A DNA stretch of 64,000 bases, taken from positions 1 through 64,000 of the forward strand of contig JACRBQ010000075.1 of NCBI GenBank assembly GCA_016213135.1, written 5' to 3'. Positions 53,914 through 61,041 of this stretch are shown in pieces. Each line of letters starts with the position of its first letter. Positions within the stretch are counted from its first letter, which is position 1. A program made the translations under genes and the position numbers. Under the pieces are notes generated by a model. It made no database searches, had not been told where the DNA came from, and saw nothing but the letters and a program-made list of their open reading frames with translations. This DNA comes from Chloroflexota bacterium. Its GTDB lineage: Bacteria; Chloroflexota; Anaerolineae; Anaerolineales; VGOW01.

Positions 53914-55503
53914 ATGATATCCATCATCATCCCGGCGCTCAATGCAGCCGGCACGCTGGATCAGTGCCTTGAGGCTCTGGACCGCCAAACGGTTGGCCGG
54001 GATTGTTACGAAGTCATCGTCGTCGACGACGGTTCCACGGATGCTACTGCGCTGGTGGCGCGCGCCCACGGCGCGCGTTGCCTGCAGCTCCCCCACGCCG
54101 GCCCGGCCATTGCCCGCAACCGTGGGGTGGCTCAGGCGCAGGGCCGCCTCGTCCTTTTTACCGATGCCGATTGCATGCCCGCCTCCGATTGGGTGGAGCA
54201 GATGCGGGCCGCATTTGACGACGACGAAGTGATGGGCGCCAGGGGCGTATACCGCACGCGCCAGCGCGGGCTGGTTCCCCGGTTCGTCCAGCAGGAATAC
54301 CAGGACAAATACGATCACACGGCGCGGCAGACTGCGGTGGATTTCATTGACACCTATTCCGCGGGTTACCGGCGCGCGGTGTTTGTTGAGAACGGCGGTT
54401 TCGAAGAGGCCTTTCCGATTCCGTCGGTGGAAGACCAGGAACTGTCGTTCCGGCTGGCCGAGAAGGGATACCGCTTGACGTTTGCCTCGCGCGCTGCGGT
54501 GTTTCACCTGCACGACGCCACGCCCGGCGACTACATCCGGCGCAAATTCTGGATCGGCTACTGGAAGGCGTTCCTGCTTCGGTGGCACCCCGAAAAGACG
54601 CTGGCCGATTCTCATACGCCGCTGACGCAGCGCGTTCAATTGGCTGCTTTTGCGCTGGCCTTCGGCCTGGGCGCGCTGGGTTGGTTGTTGGAACCCGTTC
54701 GCCTGGGAGCATGGTGGGTGGCCGCGGTGGGGCTGGGCGTGTTCTTCGTTTCTGCGCTGCCATTTGTGGTGAGAATCGTCCGCCGTGATGCGCCGGTCGC
54801 CGCCATTGCCCCGGCCATGCTGGTCTGCCGCGCGGCGGCGCTGGGGGCGGGTTTGGCGGCCGGGATGGTGGGGCTGAGTGCGCGCCCATCGCCGCGAAAG
54901 CCGGCGCTGTCGTGGAGCGCACGGGCTATCAAGCGTGCCATGGACGTCATCGGCGCTGCGCTGGCGCTGGTAGTCTCGGCGCCCGCGCTAGTGCTTTTGT
55001 CGGCGCTGATAAAACTGGACTCGCCCGGGCCGGTGTTTTTTTTGCAAGAGAGAGTCGGCCTAAACGGGCGCAAGTTCCGCATCGTCAAGCTGCGATCGAT
55101 GGTGCAGGGGGCCGACAAAATGGTGAAGCCGGGTGTAGGCCCGGGTCCGGGTGGCAAGCGCCCCGAGGATCCGCGAGTGACGCGCATCGGCAGGTTCCTC
55201 CGCCGGTGGAGTCTGGATGAAGTTCCTCAATTCTGGAATGTGCTGGTGGGCGAGATGAGCCTGGTGGGGCCGCGCCCCGAAGAGGCGCAAGTGGTGGCCG
55301 GGTATTCGGATTGGCACCGGCGGCGGTTGGCCGTGAAGCCGGGGCTGAGCGGGCCGATGCAGGTCAATGGCCGCGGCCAGTTGTCGTTGGATGAGCGTGT
55401 GCGCCTGGAGTTGGAATACATTGAGCATTACACGCTGTGGAAGGACATTGCCATTTTGTTGCGCACCATCCCGGTAGTGATTGCCGGGCAGGGCGCTTAT
55501 TGA
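53914..55503 (+). CDS. Fusion of GT2 glycosyltransferase and phosphoglycosyltransferase
   Basis: The 529-residue protein has an N-terminal GT2 domain (1 to about 230): SIIIPALNAAGTLDQCLEAL, VIVVDDGSTDATALV near 36-50, FTDADCMPASDW near 83-94 and SVEDQELSFRLAEKG. Two or three helices (about 246-325) lead to a WcaJ/PglC-type domain (about 343-529): MDVIGAALALVVSAPALVLL, KLDSPGPVFFLQERVGLNGR, IVKLRSMVQGADKM, RWSLDEVPQFWNVLVGEMSL and VGPRPEEAQVV. One chain could load the first sugar-phosphate on the lipid carrier and add the next sugar. The fusion is unusual. It ends 48 bases before a terminator and is the last gene of this + strand block. Confidence 0.88.
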   Translation: MISIIIPALNAAGTLDQCLEALDRQTVGRDCYEVIVVDDGSTDATALVARAHGARCLQLPHAGPAIARNRGVAQAQGRLVLFTDADCMPASDWVEQMRAAFDDDEVMGARGVYRTRQRGLVPRFVQQEYQDKYDHTARQTAVDFIDTYSAGYRRAVFVENGGFEEAFPIPSVEDQELSFRLAEKGYRLTFASRAAVFHLHDATPGDYIRRKFWIGYWKAFLLRWHPEKTLADSHTPLTQRVQLAAFALAFGLGALGWLLEPVRLGAWWVAAVGLGVFFVSALPFVVRIVRRDAPVAAIAPAMLVCRAAALGAGLAAGMVGLSARPSPRKPALSWSARAIKRAMDVIGAALALVVSAPALVLLSALIKLDSPGPVFFLQERVGLNGRKFRIVKLRSMVQGADKMVKPGVGPGPGGKRPEDPRVTRIGRFLRRWSLDEVPQFWNVLVGEMSLVGPRPEEAQVVAGYSDWHRRRLAVKPGLSGPMQVNGRGQLSLDERVRLELEYIEHYTLWKDIAILLRTIPVVIAGQGAY

Positions 55504-55551
55504 GTTTCGATCTGACCTGGAATCGCCAGACAGGTCTTCGCATTGGCAAAC

Positions 55552-55583
55552 AAAAACGCCGACGAGTTCTCGTCGGCGTTTTT
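55552..55583. terminator. Bidirectional intrinsic terminator
   Basis: AAAAACGCCGACGAG (55552-55566) and CTCGTCGGCGTTTTT (55569-55583) pair perfectly over 15 bases around a TT turn. A-run and T-run flank both sides, so it works in both directions. It ends the + strand fusion gene and the minus-strand ssrA, whose 3' end is five bases away. Confidence 0.95.
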
Positions 55584-55587
55584 GTTT

Positions 55588-55993
55588 TGGTGGAGATGGC
55601 GGGACTCGAACCCGCGTCCGAATGAATCGACAACAGATGTCTACAAGCTTAGTCGGCCTATTTATCCTTAGCGTCTGATCCCCGTGCCGACAGGGATATC
55701 AGAGCGCCGTGCTCCTGAGACCCGAGAGTCCCGCTTTCACCGAGTTAGGGGCATGGCCCGGTGGCACTCCGGCTTTTGTGTCACCTGCTGGCCGCGCGGT
55801 CGGAGGCGCTCGGGGCAAGTGGGCCCTGGTTCACAGGGTCAGGCTAGTCGTTCGCCGGGATTAGGCGGCGAGCGGAAGAGCCGCGTAAGCATGGGTGCGG
55901 TTGGCACTTAAGCTTGTACTCTGATTTATCGAGTTCGGAGTCTCTCGGCTTGCAATCTGATGCCAGCCTCATCCGTCGAAGCCTGTCATCCCC
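55588..55993 (-). ncRNA. ssrA: tmRNA (ssrA)
   Basis: Read on the minus strand, the gene begins GGGGATGACAGGCTTCGACGG at 55993 and ends GGTTCGAGTCCCGCCATCTCCACCA at 55588 with an encoded CCA. The 5' GGGGAUG pairs with CAUCUCC of the 3' end to form the acceptor stem. The tag reading frame (55861-55905) encodes ANRTHAYAALPLAA and a TAA; the ending LAA is normal for a degradation tag. Length is about 406 bases. smpB lies about 830 bases upstream on the same strand, separated by one gene. tmRNA rescues stalled ribosomes and marks the truncated product for proteolysis. Confidence 0.97.
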
Positions 55994-56026
55994 AGATTGT
56001 GCCACTATTTTACCATACACTGGCCG

Positions 56027-56827
56027 CTACCAGTTGCCGTCGGGAAACGTGGAGATGCCGGCGGGCTGGCCGATGCGCTTGTACATGGTTACGCCGGTGA
56101 AAGGCTCGCCCAAAATGCCGTCGTGGATCGCCCAACTGCGGCCCCGAATGCTGTGCGCGGCTTCGGCCATGCGAAACGGTGTGGAACCGTCGAGCCGGGG
56201 AGGTAAATCGCCGCCCGGCGAAAACCGCGTGTTCAGGCTTAGCATCCAGCGTAGCCCCTGCTGGTAGGCAAAGCCGTTTCGCTCAAAGATCACAGCGTTG
56301 TGATAGAACAACGGCTCCACAAAATACATGGAGTGGCCCAGCCGTTGCACAAAGGCCTCGAAGGCCTCGGTCAACGGCGTCAGCGCGCGCAGGCCTTTGT
56401 GGATTTGCCCCGGCGCCAGTCCGGCTTGCATGGCGGCCACTTCCGCCGCCACGTTGCGCTTGAACACGCCAAAGTGTGTTCTGCCGCCGTCCGGCATCTT
56501 GTCCACATTGAATCGCGGACTTTGCGGGTCGTTGAGAACCGTGAGCAGGACGTGAATCTGCTGGTTGAGGGTGTCGGTGAGATGGAAGTAGAGCAGGGGG
56601 TCGGGCGCGCCAACCTCATGGAACAGGGCGATCTCCACGGTGTTGGAGTTTTCCTTGCCCGTCCAATGGAGTAATAGCCGGCCGGCCGGATCCATAAACT
56701 CGCTCGAAATGTGGAACCGCTCGCGCAGGGCAGGGGGCACCAGCACCCGCATATACTCCAAGCGCTCCGCGTGGGGCAGCGCATTCAACCCGGCGACCGT
56801 TTGCGCGCGGCCTTCGCCCGTTGTCAT
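56027..56827 (-). CDS. Conserved-looking protein of unknown function
   Basis: The 266-residue protein is not recognised. Its ATG overlaps the smpB stop (ATGA), so translation is coupled to smpB. It is soluble, without helices or a signal peptide, and mixed alpha/beta with segments LLLHWTGKENSNTVEIALFH, FHLTDTLNQQIHVLLTVLND, RTHFGVFKRNVAAEVAAM and MYFVEPLFYHNAVIFERNGF. The latter repeats of aromatic and charged residues look like a folded domain and not chance coding. The gene lies between smpB and ssrA, so a part in translation rescue is possible but only positional. No metal or nucleotide motif is visible. Confidence 0.75.
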   Translation of the reverse strand: MTTGEGRAQTVAGLNALPHAERLEYMRVLVPPALRERFHISSEFMDPAGRLLLHWTGKENSNTVEIALFHEVGAPDPLLYFHLTDTLNQQIHVLLTVLNDPQSPRFNVDKMPDGGRTHFGVFKRNVAAEVAAMQAGLAPGQIHKGLRALTPLTEAFEAFVQRLGHSMYFVEPLFYHNAVIFERNGFAYQQGLRWMLSLNTRFSPGGDLPPRLDGSTPFRMAEAAHSIRGRSWAIHDGILGEPFTGVTMYKRIGQPAGISTFPDGNW

Positions 56828-57285
56828 CGCCGGCCCCTTTGGCCCAGCGCGCGGGCCATCTCCCGCTCGCTGTCGCGCTCGGCCATGGCCTGCCGCTTGT
56901 CGTGCAACTGCTTGCCCTTGGCCAGGGCAATGGTCACTTTGGCGCGTCCCTTGCTCTGGTGGATGTCCAGAGGGACGATGGTATAGCCTTTGAGCTTGAC
57001 CTTATCCAGCAGTTTGCCGATTTCCCGGCGGTGAAGTAGAAGCTTCCTCGCTCGCAACGGATCGTGGTTCTCCCGCGCCGCGGGATCGTACGGGCTGATG
57101 TGGGCATTGATCAGCCACACGGCATTGGCCTCCACCCGCACGTAGGCCTCGCGCAGTTGCACCTTTCCCGCGCGGATCGACTTGATCTCGCTGCCTCGCA
57201 GGACGATGCCGGCTTCGAACTGGTCTTCGATATAGTAGTCGTGCGCGGCTTTACGGTTCGAAGCCAGGGGTTTTTCGTCGGCCAT
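56824..57285 (-). CDS. smpB: SsrA-binding protein SmpB
   Basis: The 153-residue protein has NRKAAHDYYIEDQFEAGIVL and GSEIKSIRAGKVQLREAYV near 10-50, INAHISPYDPAARENHDPLR, RARKLLLHRREIGKLLDKVK, and a basic C-terminal tail (KGKQLHDKRQAMAERDSER) that becomes helical in the ribosome. This is a textbook SmpB. It binds tmRNA and delivers it to stalled ribosomes. The gene starts one base after the end of the S41 protease gene and shares the minus strand with ssrA. Confidence 0.98.
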   Translation of the reverse strand: MADEKPLASNRKAAHDYYIEDQFEAGIVLRGSEIKSIRAGKVQLREAYVRVEANAVWLINAHISPYDPAARENHDPLRARKLLLHRREIGKLLDKVKLKGYTIVPLDIHQSKGRAKVTIALAKGKQLHDKRQAMAERDSEREMARALGQRGRR

Positions 57286-57286
57286 G

Positions 57287-58456
57287 TTACGGAAGAGACT
57301 CCAAATAAGTAATCGCTCGGGCCAGTTCGGGATCGGAGCCGTCCGTTCCCGGCTGTAATTCTATATCGGGTTCGAGGCCCACACCACCGTCGATGGCGGT
57401 ATGGTCTGGAGTATACCAGCGCGCGTTCGTGACGTGCACAGAGGAATTATCCGATAGAGTGAACACCAATTGCACCGACCCCTTGCCGTACGTCTGTTGC
57501 CCAATCAGCGGGCCGCGCCCACGGTCGCGCAATGCGCCCGCCAGAATCTCGGCCGCGCTGGCGGTTCCGTGATTCACCAGAATGACGAGCTTCATATCGG
57601 CCAGCGGCCCGGATGCCGGGGCGGTGAAGGTCTTCTCGTCCTCGCCGCGCCGCTTTTCGTGCATGATCACGCCGCCGTCGAGGAATAGCCCGGCGGTGTC
57701 GATGGCCGACTGCAGCAGGCCGCCGCCGTTGCCGCGCAGGTCGAGTATCAGCATGGTTGCGCCTTGCGACTTTAGGTCCTGTGCGGTCTGCCTCACTTCG
57801 GACGGAGTCTTTTCGCTGAACCGGCTGATGGTCACCAGTCCAATCGTCGGATGTTGTTTGAGCAGACTACCGGTGACCGAGGGCAGTTCGATCGCTTCGC
57901 GTATCAACGTGAAGTGCAACGCATTGGCGTTGCCGCCTCGCCGCACCGCGATGGTTACTTTGCTGCCGACCGGGCCGCGTATCCGGGCTGATATGTCGTC
58001 GGGCGATTCGCCGCGCTCCACGGGCGCCCCGCTTATCTCGATCAGCAAGTCGCCGCTCTGCACCCCGGCGCGGGCTGCCGGCAGGTCCGGGTAGACCGTG
58101 AGCACAACGTCTCCCGCCTCGTTGCGGTTGAGCACCACGCCGATGCCGCCGAATTCGCCCGCCAACGATTGCGACTCGAGTTCCTGTGCCGGCGGCTCCA
58201 GAAACACCGTGTAGGGGTCGCCCACGGCGGACACCAACCCGCGCACCGCGCCGTACTGCAATTGGGCGCCCGGCGGCAACTGGCCCAGGTATATTGTTTC
58301 GAGCAACGACCGAGACTCTGTCAGCAACGGGTAATTGTCCTCGCGGCGCTCGGCGATCGCTCTGGTGAAATAGCCGGACGCGAATGCGCCCGCCGTCATC
58401 AGAACCGCAATCAAGATATAGAGGGTAACATCCAGGCGCGAGTTTTTTTGGCGCAT
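57287..58456 (-). CDS. C-terminal processing protease, S41 family (CtpA-like)
   Basis: ATG at 58456 gives MRQKNSRLDVTLYILIAVLM with one membrane anchor helix; a longer frame would run into the preceding oxidoreductase gene. The 389-residue protein has a PDZ domain (FGGIGVVLNRNEAGDVVLTV, AGVQSGDLLIEISG, about 115-200) and a protease domain with LDLRGNGGGLLQSAID, catalytic Ser in NHGTASAAEIL near 299 and Lys in YGKGSVQ near 324, the normal spacing. It should cleave C-terminal, unstructured tails outside the membrane. Neighbouring ssrA/smpB tags C-termini inside the cell, though direct cooperation is not implied. Confidence 0.94.
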   Translation of the reverse strand: MRQKNSRLDVTLYILIAVLMTAGAFASGYFTRAIAERREDNYPLLTESRSLLETIYLGQLPPGAQLQYGAVRGLVSAVGDPYTVFLEPPAQELESQSLAGEFGGIGVVLNRNEAGDVVLTVYPDLPAARAGVQSGDLLIEISGAPVERGESPDDISARIRGPVGSKVTIAVRRGGNANALHFTLIREAIELPSVTGSLLKQHPTIGLVTISRFSEKTPSEVRQTAQDLKSQGATMLILDLRGNGGGLLQSAIDTAGLFLDGGVIMHEKRRGEDEKTFTAPASGPLADMKLVILVNHGTASAAEILAGALRDRGRGPLIGQQTYGKGSVQLVFTLSDNSSVHVTNARWYTPDHTAIDGGVGLEPDIELQPGTDGSDPELARAITYLESLP

Positions 58457-58457
58457 A

Positions 58458-59624
58458 TCACCGCCAAATACTGCTGTACGAGTGCTCGCCCACCACGCGC
58501 TTGCCCTCCGCAAAGCGCTGGGGTCTGTAGATTGAAATATCAACAGTTTTGGCCCGGCCATCCAATATCAATTCGCTCATGCAAAGCCCCACCGCGGGCG
58601 AAATCTTGAATCCCGTGCCGCTGAAGCCGCAGTCCAAATAGAAACCGTCGGGGCCGGCCGGGCCGAGCATCGGGTGCTGGTCGGGGGTGATGCCATCGTA
58701 GCCGCCGTGGGCGCTGTGCAAGTGAGCGGCTTCCATCACGGGCATTCGCTGACAGATGCGCTCGATGGCCCGTTCGACAAAGCCGGCCCGGGCGTGGTCG
58801 GTGTCGCCCTCCGGCGATTCGCCGATCGGGTTGCCGTCCTCCAATCCGACCAGCGTCAACCTGCCTTCGGGGCGGAAGTACATTTGCTTGGCATCGTCAA
58901 TGACCGCAGGATGGGTTGACCCGATCTCGCGGGGCAGGCCGATGAACATGGTGTCGTGACGCCAGGTGTCGTAGGGCAAATCCAACCCGGCCAGGCGGTT
59001 GAGTGCGCCCGCCCACGCGCCCGCCGCGTTGACCACCACCGGGGCGGCGAAATTTCCCTGAGTGGTCTCAACCCCGGTGACTCTGCCGCCTGTGACCACT
59101 ATCTCTGTCACCGCGCAATCCTGGACGAGTTGCGCGCCCAGCGCGCGCGCCGCGTTGAGAAAGGCGCTGGCCGTACTGGTCGGGTCGGCGTAGCCCGATT
59201 CCGGCTCGTAAGCCGCAAGCTCGATGTCGTCCGTCTTGAAATGCGGGGCCAGGCGGCGAACGTCATCTGCGCCGATGAGCAGGCTGGGGATGCCAATCTG
59301 CTGGTGCATGGCGACGTTGGCGCGCAGGTCGTCGGTGTGCTCGGGGCCGACCAGCTCGATGAAGCCCGTGCGCGTGAACCCGCAGTCGCCGCCGACGATC
59401 TGCCCCCAGTCCCGGAAATATGGAAAAGAGGCCCAGGCCAGTTCCGCATCCTGCTTCACGTCGTAATGCATGCGCACCAGCCCGCTCGAACGCCCGGTTG
59501 CGCCCGCGGCGACGAATTTCTTTTCCAGCACAATAACCGTGGCGCCGCGCCGTGCCAGATGAGAGGCCAGGCTGGCGCCGTGCACCCCCGCGCCGATAAT
59601 GATGATGTCTGCCGTGTGAGTCAT
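58458..59624 (-). CDS. FAD-dependent amino-acid/amine oxidoreductase (DAO family)
   Basis: The 388-residue protein begins MTHTADIIIIGAGVHGASLA with the FAD dinucleotide motif near 11-16 and the following VIVLEKKFVAAGATGRSSGL, the FAD-sealing region of sarcosine-oxidase-like enzymes. VVNAAGAWAGALNRLAG near 200 and HGGYDGITPDQHPMLG, YLDCGFSGTGFKISPAVG at the C-terminus complete the family pattern. It oxidises a secondary or primary amine such as sarcosine, glycine or proline; the substrate cannot be fixed. No link to its neighbours is evident, and it ends one base before the S41 gene start. Confidence 0.87.
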   Translation of the reverse strand: MTHTADIIIIGAGVHGASLASHLARRGATVIVLEKKFVAAGATGRSSGLVRMHYDVKQDAELAWASFPYFRDWGQIVGGDCGFTRTGFIELVGPEHTDDLRANVAMHQQIGIPSLLIGADDVRRLAPHFKTDDIELAAYEPESGYADPTSTASAFLNAARALGAQLVQDCAVTEIVVTGGRVTGVETTQGNFAAPVVVNAAGAWAGALNRLAGLDLPYDTWRHDTMFIGLPREIGSTHPAVIDDAKQMYFRPEGRLTLVGLEDGNPIGESPEGDTDHARAGFVERAIERICQRMPVMEAAHLHSAHGGYDGITPDQHPMLGPAGPDGFYLDCGFSGTGFKISPAVGLCMSELILDGRAKTVDISIYRPQRFAEGKRVVGEHSYSSIWR

Positions 59625-59666
59625 GGGAAGCCCATCCTTTCTTTTGCTATAAGCAGTCGGGTTTGG

Positions 59667-60680
59667 CTATACAACCACCACTGGCGTGCCCGGGCCGGTA
59701 GCCAGTGGCTGGTCGACGGAGGCCGAGGGAAGCGTCCACCGGTAGAGCCACCGGGCGTCCAGTGGGGCCGCATTGATGCAGCCGTGGCTCCACGGTCGGC
59801 CGTAGTCGTTGTGCCAATAGGTGCCGTGGATGGCGATGCCGCCGTTGAAGTAGCACACCCAGGGCACGCCGGGCAGGTCGTAGGCGTCGTCCGCAGCGCC
59901 ATCTCCGGCGGCCATGTGCCGCGAGGGCCGCTTGCGGTCGATGACGTAGTTGCCGAGCGGGGTGCGAAAGTCTTTCACGGTTCCCCCGGGGCCGGCGAAT
60001 TTGCCGCCGGAAGAAATGCGCGCACTGTACACGGGCCGGCCGTTTTCCAGCGCCGTGAGCGCTTGGGCGGTAGTGTCAATTTCGATTCGCTTGTCGGCAA
60101 TGTCCGGGGCAATGGGCGCGAACTCGGACGCCGGGATGAGGCGCAGCGCGCGGGCCGGGGCGTAGTAGGTTGAATTGAATCGATCGTCCCACAGCTCGTA
60201 CCACGCCTGCCCGGATGAGTCGCGAACGAGTCGCTGTACCCAATGGATGGAGCTGTAGTAGAGGCGATAAAGGACGTGGGATGACAATTGCGGCTGCGTG
60301 TAGACATCAACAAAAGGGATGGTCACTTGACCGGGGTGGGGGGCCGCAACGTCGACCGGCCGGTTGGGCTGGTCTTGAACCGGCTGGACGTTGGATGAAT
60401 GAATATACCCGTCACTCGTCTGATACCACGTCGGGTTTTGTGTGCCCGATTCGCGGCTTTGCGTTTTTGCATATATCGGCTCGATGGCTTGATAGCCGAT
60501 GAGTCGGACCGTGCGCCCAAACACCGAGGGCCGGCTGTAGACGGTGACGTAGACAAACAGCGCGCGTCCGTAGAAGATCGGTTTATCTGGATCGCCTGTC
60601 GGGTTTAGTTTGGTAGCCGAGCCGATCAGGCCAATGGATGCCAGTCGGAGGAACTCACGACGCGAGATGCGCGTAGGCAT
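59667..60680 (-). CDS. L,D-transpeptidase (YkuD) with twin-arginine-like signal
   Basis: Start ATG at 60680 is the likely one, MPTRISRREFLRLASIGLIG, a Tat-type signal (R-R-x-F-L); an in-frame ATG 12 bases upstream is possible. The protein (337 residues) has two short beta-rich N-terminal regions (VTVYSRPSVFGRTVRLIGY, VDVYTQPQLSSHVLYRLYY) that recall SH3-like modules, then the YkuD domain with IEIDTTAQALTALENG, GIAIHGTYWHNDYGRP and the catalytic SHGCIN near 298-303. It forms 3-3 peptidoglycan cross-links or anchors proteins. It adds to the VanY and SH3b genes as cell-wall functions in the window. Confidence 0.88.
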   Translation of the reverse strand: MPTRISRREFLRLASIGLIGSATKLNPTGDPDKPIFYGRALFVYVTVYSRPSVFGRTVRLIGYQAIEPIYAKTQSRESGTQNPTWYQTSDGYIHSSNVQPVQDQPNRPVDVAAPHPGQVTIPFVDVYTQPQLSSHVLYRLYYSSIHWVQRLVRDSSGQAWYELWDDRFNSTYYAPARALRLIPASEFAPIAPDIADKRIEIDTTAQALTALENGRPVYSARISSGGKFAGPGGTVKDFRTPLGNYVIDRKRPSRHMAAGDGAADDAYDLPGVPWVCYFNGGIAIHGTYWHNDYGRPWSHGCINAAPLDARWLYRWTLPSASVDQPLATGPGTPVVVV

Positions 60681-61041
60681 TAACCCCTTCATAAACCCAA
60701 ATCCGCTTGAATAATTCCTACAAAGGAACACCAACCAGATCAAGGTGTAATCAACATTTATACCTACCCCGATTTATCAGACGAGATAACGTCCTTCACC
60801 AACGGGGCGCTTACGTCGCGTTTGAACGTCTTTATCTTGACCAAATGAATGGTAACCCCCACCGCAACGCTCAACAAGATAAGGCGGCCCCACCAGGCTG
60901 TTACGACAAACAACGTAGTAAAGCCAATCGTGAGCCACAACACTATAAGCGAAAGGGTCTTTTCCCGGAGCGGAAGACCTCGGCCTTCTCGATAGTTCTT
61001 GATGTATTCTCCAAACCACTGATTATTCAGGAGCCAATAAT

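Larger units (their letters stand above)
52522..53924 (+). repeat. Tandem duplication: VanY tail + SH3b gene + start of next gene
   Basis: Copy 1 is 52522-53264 (743 bases) and copy 2 is 53265-53924 (660 bases). The 83-base difference is accounted for by the 84-base stalk deletion in the second SH3b gene and a one-base gap in the intergenic part. Junction 53264/53265 joins sequence normally in front of and inside the start of the gene at 53914 to VanY codons, fixing the breakpoint. Confidence 0.9.

Noticed and set aside
55588-55660. A tRNA-like 3' end with GGTTCGAGTCCCGCC
   Set aside because: The sequence belongs to the tRNA-like domain of tmRNA; no anticodon arm is present.
58956-60173. A 405-codon plus-strand frame
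   Set aside because: It is antisense to the FAD oxidoreductase and L,D-transpeptidase genes, both of which have intact motifs.
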